Part shown: positions 1-9,149 of the stretch, piece after piece
Layout: each line of letters starts with the position of its first letter
Numbering within the stretch: the first letter of the stretch is position 1
NCBI RefSeq assembly: GCF_001984065.1
Contig: NZ_LYVP01000034.1
Span: forward strand, 1-51,613
Source: Pseudomonas sp. KK4
Lineage (GTDB): Bacteria > Pseudomonadota > Gammaproteobacteria > Pseudomonadales > Pseudomonadaceae
Direction of reading: 5' to 3'
DNA length: 51,613 nt
Notes under the pieces: generated by a model
Seen by the model: only the letters and a program-made list of their open reading frames with translations
What the model was told of the DNA's origin: nothing
The model's database searches: none
Program-made: the position numbers and the translations under genes

Positions 1-43
1 TGGGTGGGGTGCGGGTCAATCCGAAGCGTGCGACTGCGTAAAA

Positions 44-126
44 CGCATTCGCGAGCAAGCCCGCTCCCACAGGGGATTTGTGTCGATCACAGATCCAATG
101 TGGGAGCGGGCTTGCTCGTGAAGCGT
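44..126. repeat. REP/BIME palindrome pair downstream of cysA
   Basis: Two inverted copies of the Pseudomonas palindrome, with tips GCGAGCAAGCCCGCTCCCAC and GTGGGAGCGGGCTTGCTCG, are separated by about 35 nt. The element sits 5 nt past the cysA stop codon, where it could act as an mRNA 3' stabiliser or weak terminator. The same tips recur at several other intergenic sites in the window. Confidence 0.85.
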
Positions 127-131
127 TTGAT

Positions 132-1121
132 TCAGAGGTTGGCGAGTTTCTGCCAGACCTTGGGCTTGAAGAACAGCGTCTCGCCCTTGGCCAGGCCGAT
201 CAGGCTGTCGTGATCCTTGACCACTTCGGCCTCGATCAGGTCGGTCTGGCCTTCTACCTTCAGCGTCACCCGGGTGGTCGCACCCAACGGACGGATGTCC
301 CGCACTTCGGCCGCGTGGTGGTCTTCCAGCTCATGCTTGGACAGCGAGACTTCGTGCGGACGGAACAGCACATGATTGTCTTCGCCCAGGTGCAATCGGT
401 TCGAATCACCCAGGAAGTGATAAACGAAATCGCTGGCCGGGTTTTCGTAGACGTCGCCCGGTGAGCCGATCTGTTCGATCACGCCCTTGTTCATCACCAC
501 GATGCGGTCGGCGACTTCCATGGCTTCTTCCTGGTCGTGGGTCACGAACACCGACGTCAGGTTGATGTCTTCGTGCAGGCGCGCCAGCCAGCGACGCAGC
601 TCTTTGCGGACCTTGGCGTCGAGGGCGCCGAAGGGTTCGTCCAGCAGCAGCACTTTCGGCTCCACCGCCAGGGCGCGGGCCAGGGCGATACGCTGGCGCT
701 GGCCACCGGACAGTTGCTCCGGGTAGCGATCGGACAGCCAGTCGAGCTGCACCATGTTCAACAGTTCGTGGACCTTGGTCGCGATCTGGCTTTCGCTCGG
801 GCGCTGGTTTTTCGGCTTCATGCGCAGGCCGAACGCGACGTTGTCGAACACCGTCATGTGGCGGAACAGGGCGTAGTGCTGGAACACGAAACCGACGTTG
901 CGATCACGCACATCGTGGCCGGACACGTCTTCGCCGTGGAACACGATGTTGCCCTGATCCGGGGTTTCCAGGCCGGCAATGATGCGCAGCAAGGTGGTCT
1001 TGCCGCAGCCGGACGGGCCGAGCAAAGCCACCAGTTCCCCGCTCTGGATGTCCAGGCTGATGTCATTGAGGGCCTTGAACGCATTGAAATTCTTGCTGAC
1101 GTTACGCACTTCGATCGACAT
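132..1121 (-). CDS. cysA: Sulfate/thiosulfate ABC transporter ATP-binding protein CysA
   Basis: This 329-residue cytoplasmic ATPase powers sulfate/thiosulfate import through CysT-CysW with periplasmic Sbp. Visible motifs are Walker A GPSGCGKT (35-42), Q-loop Q81, signature LSGGQ (137-141), Walker B VLLLDE (157-162) and switch H195. A C-terminal extension after about residue 240 fits the TOBE-like regulatory domain of the CysA family. The start codon lies 4 nt beyond the cysW stop, behind a GGAGGA ribosome site, so the two are probably translated together. It is the last gene of the sbp-cysTWA operon, whose order matches other pseudomonads. Expression is expected to be under CysB control, which is known for the family and not shown here. 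Confidence 0.96.
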   Translation of the reverse strand: MSIEVRNVSKNFNAFKALNDISLDIQSGELVALLGPSGCGKTTLLRIIAGLETPDQGNIVFHGEDVSGHDVRDRNVGFVFQHYALFRHMTVFDNVAFGLRMKPKNQRPSESQIATKVHELLNMVQLDWLSDRYPEQLSGGQRQRIALARALAVEPKVLLLDEPFGALDAKVRKELRRWLARLHEDINLTSVFVTHDQEEAMEVADRIVVMNKGVIEQIGSPGDVYENPASDFVYHFLGDSNRLHLGEDNHVLFRPHEVSLSKHELEDHHAAEVRDIRPLGATTRVTLKVEGQTDLIEAEVVKDHDSLIGLAKGETLFFKPKVWQKLANL

Positions 1122-1125
1122 GAAA

Positions 1126-1998
1126 TCATTCCTCCGCGGCGCTGGCGCGCAGGCGGTTAATACGGTTTTCGCTCCACTGCTTGAGCAGCAGGATGAAGAG
1201 CGCCAGGATCAGCAACAGGCTCGCCACGGCGAACGCGGCCACGTGGTTGTATTCGTTGTAGAGGATCTCGACGTGCAGCGGCAAGGTGTTGGTCACCCCG
1301 CGAATGTGCCCGGACACCACCGACACCGCACCGAACTCACCCATGGCCCGCGCAGTACAGAGCACCACGCCGTAGATCAGACCCCATTTGATGTTGGGTA
1401 CGGTGACGTGCCAGAACATCTGCCAGCCATTGGCCCCCAGCAGGCGCGCGGCCTCTTCTTCCTGAGTGCCCTGCTCCTGCATCAACGGGATCAGTTCCCG
1501 CGCCACGAATGGCACGGTAACGAAGATCGTCGCCAGCACGATGCCCGGCAAGGCGAAGACGATCTGAATGTCGTGATCCTGCAGCCACGGGCCGAACAGC
1601 CCCTGGGCGCCGAACATCAGCACGTAGACCAGACCGGCGATCACCGGCGAGACCGAGAACGGCAGGTCGATCAGGGTCACCAGCATGCTCTTGCCGCGGA
1701 ACGAGTACTTGCTCACGCACCAGGCGGCACTGACACCGAACACCAGGTTCAGCGGCACCGAAATCAGCACGGCGATCAGCGTGAGCTTCAACGCGGACAA
1801 GGCGTCCGGCTCGAAGATCGCCGTGAAGAACGCGCCCAGGCCGTTTTTCAGGCCCTGGGACACCACGATGAACAGCGGCAATACCAGAAACAGCGTGAAC
1901 ACCAGCCAGCACAGGCCGATCAGGATGCGTCGCGAAGTGGCGCTGCCACGGCGGGCAGCGTTGGCCGAAGAGGCGGCCGCAATAGACGATTGGGACAT
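1126..1998 (-). CDS. cysW: Sulfate ABC transporter permease CysW
   Basis: This 290-residue inner-membrane permease pairs with CysT to form the sulfate channel. It has a polar N-terminal extension rich in Ser and Ala (about 1-22), then about six hydrophobic segments. The cytoplasmic EAA loop that docks on CysA begins [10 protein letters not shown] near residue 184. Length and motif fit the CysW family. The gene sits between cysT and cysA, 13 nt after the cysT stop, in a compact minus-strand operon. CysW and CysT are paralogues; the assignment rests on the order T-W-A and on sequence character. Confidence 0.95.
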   Translation of the reverse strand: MSQSSIAAASSANAARRGSATSRRILIGLCWLVFTLFLVLPLFIVVSQGLKNGLGAFFTAIFEPDALSALKLTLIAVLISVPLNLVFGVSAAWCVSKYSFRGKSMLVTLIDLPFSVSPVIAGLVYVLMFGAQGLFGPWLQDHDIQIVFALPGIVLATIFVTVPFVARELIPLMQEQGTQEEEAARLLGANGWQMFWHVTVPNIKWGLIYGVVLCTARAMGEFGAVSVVSGHIRGVTNTLPLHVEILYNEYNHVAAFAVASLLLILALFILLLKQWSENRINRLRASAAEE

Positions 1999-2011
1999 GA
2001 CGGGCGCCTCC

Positions 2012-2830
2012 TTATGGGGTTTCGATGCGGCGTTGCAGCAGGTTGATCAGCAGCAACAGGACGAAGGAAACCACCAGCATCAGTACGCCGATGGACGTTG
2101 CGCCGGTGTAATCGTACTGGTCGAGCTTGACCATGATCAGCAACGGCAGAATCTCGGTTTTCATCGGCATGTTGCCGGCGATGAAAATCACCGAGCCGTA
2201 CTCGCCGACGCCGCGGGCAAAGGCCAGTGCGAAGCCGGTCAGCCAGGCGGGCAACAGGGCCGGCACCAGGATATGGCGGAACACCTGCAGGGGTTTGGCC
2301 CCCAGGCACGCGGCCGCTTCTTCCACTTCACGAGGGATGTCGGCCAATACTGGCTGTACGGTACGTACCACGAATGGAAGGGTCACAAACGTCAGGGCCA
2401 GGGTGATACCCAGGGGGGTGTAGGCGATTTTGAACCCCAGGTCCGCTGCGAACTGGCCAACCAATCCGGTGGGGGTGTACAGCGCAGTCAGCGCGATACC
2501 GGCCACTGCGGTGGGGAGTGCGAAGGGCAAGTCGATCATCGCGTCGATGATTTTGCGTCCCGGGAAGGTGTAGCGCACCAGCACCCAGGCCAGCAGCGTG
2601 CCGATGATGCCGTTGATGATCGCGGCATACAGCGCGGTGCCGAAGCTGAGCTTCAACGCCGCCAGCACCCGTGGCGCCGAGATGATGGCCCAGAACTGAT
2701 CCCAGGTGAGTTGAGCGGCATGCACGAACATCGCCGCCAGTGGTATGAGCACAATCAGGCTGAGGTACACCAAGGTGTAGCCCAGCGTCAGCCCGAAGCC
2801 GGGTATGACGGGGGAGATACGACGCGACAT
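2012..2830 (-). CDS. cysT: Sulfate ABC transporter permease CysT (CysU)
   Basis: This 272-residue inner-membrane subunit is the partner of CysW. The N-terminus ([20 protein letters not shown]) leads straight into the first membrane segment. About six segments follow, with an EAA loop ([11 protein letters not shown]) near residues 168-178 for contact with CysA. It is the first permease gene after sbp. A REP pair fills the gap between the sbp stop and this start, so the binding-protein message may be more abundant or more stable than the permease part, as is common in ABC operons. That last point is inference. Confidence 0.95.
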   Translation of the reverse strand: MSRRISPVIPGFGLTLGYTLVYLSLIVLIPLAAMFVHAAQLTWDQFWAIISAPRVLAALKLSFGTALYAAIINGIIGTLLAWVLVRYTFPGRKIIDAMIDLPFALPTAVAGIALTALYTPTGLVGQFAADLGFKIAYTPLGITLALTFVTLPFVVRTVQPVLADIPREVEEAAACLGAKPLQVFRHILVPALLPAWLTGFALAFARGVGEYGSVIFIAGNMPMKTEILPLLIMVKLDQYDYTGATSIGVLMLVVSFVLLLLINLLQRRIETP

Positions 2831-2871
2831 AAAAGTCCTTGGTTAAAAAAGCGATCCGCTGAACGCATCAA

Positions 2872-2962
2872 TGTGGGAGCGGGCTTGCTCGCGAAGACGC
2901 TCTATCAGGCGACATTGACGTTGTCTGATACACCGCTTTCGCGAGCAAGCCCGCCCCCACAC
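2872..2962. repeat. REP/BIME palindrome pair between sbp and cysT
   Basis: Left tip GTGGGAGCGGGCTTGCTCGC and an inverted right tip GCGAGCAAGCCCGCCCCCAC flank about 50 nt. It lies inside the sulfate operon, after the sbp stop and before the cysT start. Such placement is typical of elements that protect the upstream message from 3' decay and lower downstream expression. Confidence 0.85.
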
Positions 2963-3005
2963 AGTACGCGCCCGGCATTAGGCCCGTGGTATGGCTTGAG
3001 TCAGA

Positions 3006-4019
3006 TTACTGTGCCTGGTAGATTTGGTCGAATACGCCGCCATCGTTGAAGAATTTCGGCTGCGCGGTTTTCCAGCCGCCGAAGTCTTTGTCGATGGTCA
3101 CCAGCTCCAGTTTCGGGAACTGATTGGCGTACTTGGCAGCGACGTCCTTGTCACGTGGACGATAGAAGTTCTTCGCCGCGATTTCCTGGCCGGCCGGGCT
3201 GTACAGGTGCTTGAGGTAGGCTTCGGCGATCTGCTCGTTGCCTTTTTTCTCGGCGTTCTTGTCGACCACGGCCACTGGCGGCTCGGCGAGGATCGACAGC
3301 GAAGGCACGACGATGTCGAACTTGTCAGCGCCGCCATCTTCTTTCAGGGCCAGGAACGCTTCGTTTTCCCAGGCCAGCAACACGTCACCCTGACCGTTGT
3401 TGACGAAGGTGATGGTCGAACCGCGAGCACCGGTGTCCAGCACAGGCACGTGCTTGAACAGGGTTTGTACGTATTCCTTGGCCTTGGCTTCGTCACCGCC
3501 GTTGGCTTTGAGGCCATAGGCCCAGGCCGCGAGGAAGTTCCAGCGCGCGCCGCCGGAGGTTTTCGGGTTCGGGGTGATCACCGAAACGTCATTCTTGACC
3601 AGATCACCCCAGTCCTTGATGCCCTTAGGGTTGCCCTTGCGCACCAGGAACACGATGGTCGAGGTGTACGGCGTGCTCGCTTCCGGCAGACGCTTCTGCC
3701 AGTCGGCGGGCAGGGTCTTGCCCAGCTTGGCGATTTCGTCGATGTCACCGGCCAGGGCCAGGGTCACTACGTCGGCGCGCAGGCCGTCGATCACCGCACG
3801 GCCCTGTTTGCCCGAACCACCATGGGACTGCTGGATCTTCACCGTGTCGCCGGCATGGTCCTTCTGCCAGAACTTCACGAATTCGGCGTTGTAGTCCTGA
3901 TACAGCTCACGGGTCGGGTCGTACGACACGTTGAGCAGTTCGTAGTCCTTGGCAACCGCGGAACCCGCAAAAAGGGCGCTGGCCAGAGCGGCCAAAGCGA
4001 AATGGCGAATCGACGACAT
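3006..4019 (-). CDS. sbp: Periplasmic sulfate-binding protein Sbp
   Basis: This 337-residue periplasmic protein captures sulfate for CysTWA. The chosen ATG is preceded by AGGAG and opens a signal peptide (MSSIRHF, then a hydrophobic Ala/Leu core) with likely cleavage after AVA. An upstream in-frame start adds 19 polar residues and would spoil the signal, so it was rejected. Family signatures are visible: [10 protein letters not shown] just after cleavage and [11 protein letters not shown] mid-protein. It lies between oscA and cysT and is the first uptake gene of the operon. CysP (thiosulfate-preferring) is the close alternative; the pseudomonad context favours Sbp. Confidence 0.95.
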   Translation of the reverse strand: MSSIRHFALAALASALFAGSAVAKDYELLNVSYDPTRELYQDYNAEFVKFWQKDHAGDTVKIQQSHGGSGKQGRAVIDGLRADVVTLALAGDIDEIAKLGKTLPADWQKRLPEASTPYTSTIVFLVRKGNPKGIKDWGDLVKNDVSVITPNPKTSGGARWNFLAAWAYGLKANGGDEAKAKEYVQTLFKHVPVLDTGARGSTITFVNNGQGDVLLAWENEAFLALKEDGGADKFDIVVPSLSILAEPPVAVVDKNAEKKGNEQIAEAYLKHLYSPAGQEIAAKNFYRPRDKDVAAKYANQFPKLELVTIDKDFGGWKTAQPKFFNDGGVFDQIYQAQ

Positions 4020-4105
4020 GGTGAAAGCTCCTGGAATTCTATTTTTGTGTTGGCGGGTTCTTATGGATTTCTGCAATCGCGGTGTCGGTTCAACGCTCTA
4101 CGGCA

Positions 4106-4288
4106 TCAGCTCGGCTTGTTTCCCGGCTGCTGCAGGCGGAATTTTTCCTTGCGTTCGATCTGGACCACCTGGGCGTTGTGCACAGTGATTTCCACGGCGC
4201 CAAACCGCAGATCGCGCAGGGCGCTCTGGATTTCACGCAGGATGGTTGCTTCGTCCTGGCCGTCAACGCTACGTAGGGATGCGCTCAT
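4106..4288 (-). CDS. oscA: Small sulfur-starvation protein OscA (DUF2292/YezD family)
   Basis: This 60-residue protein has a DUF2292-type core with a hydrophobic patterned stretch (LRFGAVEITVHNAQVVQIER) and a polar C-terminus. It matches my memory of OscA from Pseudomonas, linked to sulfur starvation during chromate stress and encoded just upstream of sbp. It is the first gene of the minus-strand sulfur operon, 86 nt before the sbp start. A strong dyad lies about 80 nt upstream of its start. The biochemical role is unknown; a small cytoplasmic binding or regulatory role is only a guess. Confidence 0.85.
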   Translation of the reverse strand: MSASLRSVDGQDEATILREIQSALRDLRFGAVEITVHNAQVVQIERKEKFRLQQPGNKPS

Positions 4289-4370
4289 GGTGCTGCTCCT
4301 TCGACTGTGTGGTTGCCTGGCAGTGGCGGCACTGCTTGCGGCGTGAAACCAATAGTAGAGAGGCGCGGAT

Positions 4371-4395
4371 ATTCTTAAAAAGACTATTTAAGAAT
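4371..4395. promoter_or_regulatory. Perfect 9-bp dyad upstream of oscA-sbp-cysTWA
   Basis: The arms ATTCTTAAA (4371-4379) and TTTAAGAAT (4387-4395) are perfect inverted repeats separated by 7 nt. They lie about 85-107 nt upstream of the oscA start in an AT-rich stretch (a following TTTATATAA) that looks like a promoter region. The T-N11-A style dyad fits a LysR-type regulator. CysB is the obvious candidate from the genes controlled, but that is inference. Confidence 0.6.
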
Positions 4396-4472
4396 GTTTA
4401 TATAACCAGAAGAGATTATTTGGCAGGACAAGGGTTTGCGAGGAGTTGTCTGCCCGAGAAACACACGAAACT

Positions 4473-4576
4473 CCTGTAGGAGCGAGCTCGCTCGCGAGGG
4501 TCGAAGGTGCCCCGCGTTGCTTCAGGCAGCCCTCTTATCCGTTAGCGTCCATCGCGAGCGAGCTCGCTCCTACAGG
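4473..4576. repeat. REP palindrome pair (GTAGGAGCGAGCTCGCTCGCGA type)
   Basis: Left tip CTGTAGGAGCGAGCTCGCTC and inverted right tip GAGCGAGCTCGCTCCTACAG flank about 60 nt. The right arm overlaps the stop codon of the following minus-strand GGDEF/EAL gene: the TAG at 4572-4570 is part of the repeat's CTGTAGGAG sequence. This is a different palindrome subtype from the GTGGGAGCGGG copies. Confidence 0.85.
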
Positions 4577-6501
4577 ATTTTTGGGGCATGTAACAAATCC
4601 AGCTGCTGCGCCGGCACCGGTCGACCGAACCAGTAGCCCTGGCCCAACTGGCTGCCGTGTTCAAGCAGGAACGCCGCCTGCTCGACCTGCTCGATCCCTT
4701 CGGCCTGCACCTGCATCCCCATGGTGTGCGCCAGAGCGATGATCACCTGAACGATCGCCGCATCGTCCTCGTCCCACGGCAACCCGGCGACGAAACCCTG
4801 ATCGATCTTGAGCTTCTGCACCGGCAGGCGCTTGAGCCGCAGCAGGGAAGAATACCCTGTGCCGAAGTCATCGATAGCCAACTGCACACCCAGCTCACGC
4901 AGGCGATGCATCTGCTCCAGTGCCACTTCCGGGTCTTCCATGACTGCGCTTTCGGTGACCTCCAGCTCGAGCAAGGCCGGATTCAACCCGGTGTCGTACA
5001 GCACCTGCGCCACCTGCCGGTACAGCTCGCGGCGGGCGAACAAACGCGACGAGATGTTGACCGCGACAAACTCCAGCACCACACCGGATTGTTGCCACTG
5101 GCACATTTGCTGGCAGGCCTGGCGCATCACCCAGGCATCGATGTCGGCGATCAACCCGGTCCGCTCCGCAATCGGAATGAATTCGGCCGGCGACACCAGG
5201 CCCCGCTGCGGATGCTCCCAGCGCACCAGAGCCTCGACGCCGATCAAGCGGCTGGTCTTGAGCTCATGCACCGGCTGGTAGTAGACCCGCAGTTGCTGGC
5301 GCGCCAGTGCATGGCGCAATTGGAACGCGGTCTCGACCCGCTGCTGAGCGTGGGCGGTCAATTCTTCGGTATAGAAGGCGTAGCCATTGCGACCGACACT
5401 CTTGGCCTTGAACAGCGCCGAATCGGCATTGCGCAGCCATTGCTCGGCGCTCAGGGCATCGCTGGGGAACAGGCTGATGCCAATGCTGGTATTGATGTAC
5501 AGCGAATGCCCCTCGATCGGGAACGCCTCCTTGAGCCCATCAAGGATGCGCTGGGCCAGCGCTGCGGCCTCCACCGATTGCGGGCAACTTTCGGCCAGCA
5601 CGGCGAACTCATCGCCCCCCAGCCGGGCCAGGGTGATGCCCGGCCCGAACATGGCTTTCAGGCGCTCGGCGACTGCCTTGAGCAGTTGATCGCCGATGGT
5701 GTGGCCGAGGCTGTCGTTGATCATCTTGAAATGATCCAGGTCGACCAGCAGCAGCGCGCAACCACGCTTGTGAACCTGCGCCAATGCCAGGGCCTGTTCG
5801 GCGCGATCGGTGAACAACAGCCGGTTGGGCAGATCGGTCAATGGATCGTGGTGCGCCAAGTGCTTGAGCTCCTCTTCGGAGTTCTTGATGGCGCTGATAT
5901 CGGAAAACACGGCAACGTAATGGCTGCGCTGCCCTGCATCGTCCTCAATGACGCGGATGGTCTGCCACTGCGGGAAGATCTCGCCGCTTTTGCGACGGTT
6001 CCAGATTTCCCCGCTCCACTGGCCTTCGTGGTCGAGGGTCGCGAACATCGCTTGGTAGAAGTCCGTCGAGTGGCGCCCGGATTTGAACAGATTGGGCCGT
6101 TTGCCCAGCACTTCTTCGCGCTGGTAACCGGTGATGCGCATGAAAGCCGGGTTGACGTGTACGATCAGGCCGGCGCGGTCGGTCACCAACACCCCTTCGC
6201 TCGTGCAATCGAAAACGGCAGCGGCCTGGCGCAATCGCTCACGATCGTCGCTGCGTTCCCGTAACTGGGCGCCGATTCCCAGGCAACGCAGCAATCGTGC
6301 ACGAAAGATGAAGACATACCCGGCACTGAACAGCACCCAGACATAACCGTTGATCAGTTGCCACCGCGATCGCTCGACGGAGCCATCGAAGAAACTGTTC
6401 AATAAATGATCACTGAGCTGCAACCAGACAAGCGACAGCAACAGGTAAAGCAGTGCTGCACGCACGGCATCGCGATAGCTGGCAGGCATAAGACTGTCCA
6501 T
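4570..6501 (-). CDS. Membrane PAS-GGDEF-EAL c-di-GMP enzyme (PipA-like phosphodiesterase)
   Basis: The 643-residue protein has two N-terminal membrane segments (about 14-38 and 48-70), a PAS domain (about 90-205), a GGDEF domain with intact GGDEF at 295-299, and an EAL domain with EAL at 423-425 and a downstream DDFGTGYSSL motif. All catalytic signatures look intact, so it could make or degrade cyclic di-GMP. No RxxD inhibitory site precedes GGDEF. Position next to oscA and desA matches PA0285 (PipA) of P. aeruginosa, where phosphodiesterase activity is reported; I use that as a family hint only. The stop codon is supplied by an adjoining REP element. Confidence 0.9.
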   Translation of the reverse strand: MDSLMPASYRDAVRAALLYLLLSLVWLQLSDHLLNSFFDGSVERSRWQLINGYVWVLFSAGYVFIFRARLLRCLGIGAQLRERSDDRERLRQAAAVFDCTSEGVLVTDRAGLIVHVNPAFMRITGYQREEVLGKRPNLFKSGRHSTDFYQAMFATLDHEGQWSGEIWNRRKSGEIFPQWQTIRVIEDDAGQRSHYVAVFSDISAIKNSEEELKHLAHHDPLTDLPNRLLFTDRAEQALALAQVHKRGCALLLVDLDHFKMINDSLGHTIGDQLLKAVAERLKAMFGPGITLARLGGDEFAVLAESCPQSVEAAALAQRILDGLKEAFPIEGHSLYINTSIGISLFPSDALSAEQWLRNADSALFKAKSVGRNGYAFYTEELTAHAQQRVETAFQLRHALARQQLRVYYQPVHELKTSRLIGVEALVRWEHPQRGLVSPAEFIPIAERTGLIADIDAWVMRQACQQMCQWQQSGVVLEFVAVNISSRLFARRELYRQVAQVLYDTGLNPALLELEVTESAVMEDPEVALEQMHRLRELGVQLAIDDFGTGYSSLLRLKRLPVQKLKIDQGFVAGLPWDEDDAAIVQVIIALAHTMGMQVQAEGIEQVEQAAFLLEHGSQLGQGYWFGRPVPAQQLDLLHAPKIL

Positions 6502-6636
6502 GTCCCTACGAAAGTGCCGGGATTATAGAGTAAAGACCCATCCAGCCACTCTTATCTGAAAGGGCGACTGGTTTTCTGTGTGGGCTTGGTGATAATGCAA
6601 CGGCTGTTTTTTTCTTTATCGAGGGCCCTATAGCCT

Positions 6637-7818
6637 ATGTGGTACGAAGGTTTTCTCGGCTTGTCGCCCTGGTCTCTGGTGGCGGTCACCCTGCTGATGA
6701 CTCACGTGACGATTGTCGGTGTCACGGTCTATCTGCACCGTTATTCAGCCCATCGCTCGCTTGAGCTCAATGCCGGCCTGAAACATTTCTTCCGCTTCTG
6801 GCTGTGGCTGACCACGGCGCAGAACACCCGCGAGTGGACGGCCATCCACCGCAAGCATCACGCCAAATGCGAGACCGTCGATGACCCGCACAGCCCGGTC
6901 ATCAAGGGCTTGTCCACCGTCCTGCGCAAAGGCGCCGAGCTGTACCGCGCCGAAGCGGAGAACGCCGAGACGCTGCGCATCTATGGCAAGAACTGCCCCG
7001 AAGACTGGATCGAGCGCAACCTCTACAGCCGCTTCCCGCTGCTGGGCGTGGCGATCATGGCCGTCATCGACCTGCTGCTGTTCGGCACCATCGGCATCAC
7101 CATCTGGGCCATCCAGATGATGTGGATTCCGGTCTGGGCCGCCGGCGTGGTCAATGGCCTGGGCCATGCCGTCGGCTACCGCAACTTCGAGTGCCGCGAT
7201 GCGGCGACCAATCTGGTGCCCTGGGGCATCCTGATCGGCGGTGAAGAACTGCATAACAACCATCACACCTACCCCAACTCGGCAAAACTGTCGGTGAAGA
7301 AGTGGGAGTTCGACCTGGGCTGGGCCTGGATTCAAGTGTTCAGCTTCCTGCGCCTGGCCAAGGTTCAGCGCGTCGCCCCGATTGCCCACCGCGTCGAGGG
7401 CAAGGGCAGCCTGGACATGGACACCGCCATGGCCATCCTCAACAACCGCTTCCAGATCATGGCCCAGTACCGCAAGTTGGTGATCGGGCCGCTGGTCAAG
7501 CAGGAGCTGGACAAGGTCGATCACTCGGTCCGCCACCAGTTCCGCCGCGCCAAGCGCCTGCTGTCGAGGGAAACCAGCCTGCTGGATGACAAACACCACC
7601 TGCGCATCCAGAGCATGCTTGAGCACAGTCAGGCGCTGAAGGTCATCTACGAAAAACGTCTGGCGTTGCAGCAGATTTGGGTCAAGACCAGTTCCAATGG
7701 TCACGACATGCTGGCTGCCATCAAGGACTGGGTCCATGAAGCTGAAGCCAGCGGGATTCAATCCCTGCGTGATTTCGCCGATCAGTTGAAGACCTACTCG
7801 CTGCGTCCAACCGCGTAA
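6637..7818 (+). CDS. desA: Membrane delta-9 fatty-acid desaturase DesA
   Basis: The 393-residue integral-membrane diiron desaturase introduces a cis double bond into acyl chains, in P. aeruginosa DesA on phospholipid-bound chains. The three histidine boxes are visible: HRYSAH (HX4H), HRKHH (HX2HH) and HNNHH (HX2HH). Hydrophobic segments lie at about 10-32, 45-60 and 130-165. A soluble C-terminal third follows the last box. GAGGG lies upstream of the ATG. It is transcribed divergently from the GGDEF-EAL gene, as in PAO1. Regulation is not evident from the sequence. Confidence 0.93.
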   Translation: MWYEGFLGLSPWSLVAVTLLMTHVTIVGVTVYLHRYSAHRSLELNAGLKHFFRFWLWLTTAQNTREWTAIHRKHHAKCETVDDPHSPVIKGLSTVLRKGAELYRAEAENAETLRIYGKNCPEDWIERNLYSRFPLLGVAIMAVIDLLLFGTIGITIWAIQMMWIPVWAAGVVNGLGHAVGYRNFECRDAATNLVPWGILIGGEELHNNHHTYPNSAKLSVKKWEFDLGWAWIQVFSFLRLAKVQRVAPIAHRVEGKGSLDMDTAMAILNNRFQIMAQYRKLVIGPLVKQELDKVDHSVRHQFRRAKRLLSRETSLLDDKHHLRIQSMLEHSQALKVIYEKRLALQQIWVKTSSNGHDMLAAIKDWVHEAEASGIQSLRDFADQLKTYSLRPTA

Positions 7819-7828
7819 ACCGTAAACC

Positions 7829-7920
7829 TGTGGGAGCGGGCTTGCTCGCGAAAGCGGTGCGTCAGTCACCTAATGTGCCGACTGACCAACCGCTTTCGCG
7901 AGCGAGCCCACTCCCACAGT
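7829..7920. repeat. REP/BIME palindrome pair after desA
   Basis: CTGTGGGAGCGGGCTTGCTC is followed after about 50 nt by an inverted arm, GCGAGCGAGCCCACTCCCAC, with small changes from consensus. It starts about 10 nt after the desA stop codon. Confidence 0.85.
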
Positions 7921-8047
7921 TGCTTGTGACCGCCGCCCGGCGGGAGCAAGCTTCAACACCGCAGATAGCGGGAACTTCGCTGCAAATCCCCCCTCTCAAA
8001 GACACTTCGCCATCACGGCGGGCTTATGCCCTTTGAGATCTGTGCCG

Positions 8048-9028
8048 ATGGTCAATAAACATCCGAACGACCCTAACCCTCCAGAAGCTGCACAAACCTT
8101 GCTGGCATTGATGCATGCCCAAGGCGAGGTAGCACGCCTGAGCGAGCGCGAGCAGTTGTTGAGCACCCTGCTGGTCAGCGTCAACGCCGTGCTCTGGGCC
8201 TTCAATTGGGAAACCCGGCAAGTGCTGTATGTCAGCCCGGCCTATGAACGGATTTTCGGTCGTTCGGCTGACCTGTTGCTGGCCGACTACAACCAGTGGC
8301 GAGACAGCATCTACCCCGAAGACATGGAATATGCCGAGCGCAGCCTGGCGCAGGTGCTGGTCGACGGCGCGGTGGAAGACCGCGAATACCGAATCATCGA
8401 TGGCGCCGGCCAGTTGCGCTGGCTCAGTGACAAATGCTTCATCAACCGCCAGGCCGAACCGGGTCAACCGGTCATCATTGTCGGCATCGCCGAAGACATC
8501 ACGGAAAAGAAAAGCATGGAAGCCCAACTGCAGCGACTGGCCACCACCGATGCCCTGACCCAGAGCAGCAACCGTCGGCACTTCTTCGAAGGCGCCCACG
8601 AAGAATTCGAACTGGCTCGGCAACACGGCACGCCGCTGTCGTTTCTGATGCTGGACATCGATGATTTCAAGGTGATCAACGACACCTATGGCCATCAGGA
8701 AGGCGACAACGTGCTGCAACGCATCGCCGACAGTGGTCGTGCAGCGTTGCGTCGCGGTGATCTGTTCGGGCGCATCGGCGGGGAGGAATTCGCCGCGGTG
8801 TTCCCGGGCTGCGCGCCAGACATGGCCCTGCAAGTGGCTGAGCGCCTGCAACGGGAGATCCAGCGCCTGAGCTTCAATCACGGCGGCCAGGTATTCGCCA
8901 TCACCGTCAGCCAAGGCCTGACCAGCCTGACGGACGAGGACGAAAACGTGGAAAGCCTGTTCGCTCGCGCGGACGCGGCAATGTATGAGGCCAAACGCGC
9001 CGGCAAGAACCGGATAGTCACGGGCTGA
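8048..9028 (+). CDS. PAS-GGDEF diguanylate cyclase
   Basis: This 326-residue soluble protein carries a PAS fold (about 40-155; PAS/PAC ending in EDITEKKSMEAQL) and a GGDEF domain with an active-site GGEEF variant (RIGGEEFAAVF) near residue 247. An RRGD inhibitory site lies five residues upstream, so it is probably an active, product-inhibited diguanylate cyclase. There is no signal or membrane segment, so sensing is cytoplasmic. The ATG at 8048 is preferred to an upstream in-frame TTG at 8033. The position after desA matches PA0290. The PAS ligand is unknown. Confidence 0.9.
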   Translation: MVNKHPNDPNPPEAAQTLLALMHAQGEVARLSEREQLLSTLLVSVNAVLWAFNWETRQVLYVSPAYERIFGRSADLLLADYNQWRDSIYPEDMEYAERSLAQVLVDGAVEDREYRIIDGAGQLRWLSDKCFINRQAEPGQPVIIVGIAEDITEKKSMEAQLQRLATTDALTQSSNRRHFFEGAHEEFELARQHGTPLSFLMLDIDDFKVINDTYGHQEGDNVLQRIADSGRAALRRGDLFGRIGGEEFAAVFPGCAPDMALQVAERLQREIQRLSFNHGGQVFAITVSQGLTSLTDEDENVESLFARADAAMYEAKRAGKNRIVTG

Positions 9029-9041
9029 CAGAACACAAACC

Positions 9042-9134
9042 CTGTGGGAGCGGGCTTGCTCGCGAAAGCGTCGTGTCAGTCGACATTGATGTTGAATGAA
9101 CGAATGCATTCGCGAGCAAGCCCGCTCCCACAGT
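9042..9134. repeat. REP/BIME palindrome pair after the PAS-GGDEF gene
   Basis: CTGTGGGAGCGGGCTTGCTC and inverted GCGAGCAAGCCCGCTCCCAC flank about 45 nt. The right arm runs into CAGTTTTTTG, so together with the T-run it could also terminate plus-strand transcription. It lies between two convergent genes. Confidence 0.85.
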
Positions 9135-9149
9135 TTTTTGTGCACGACC

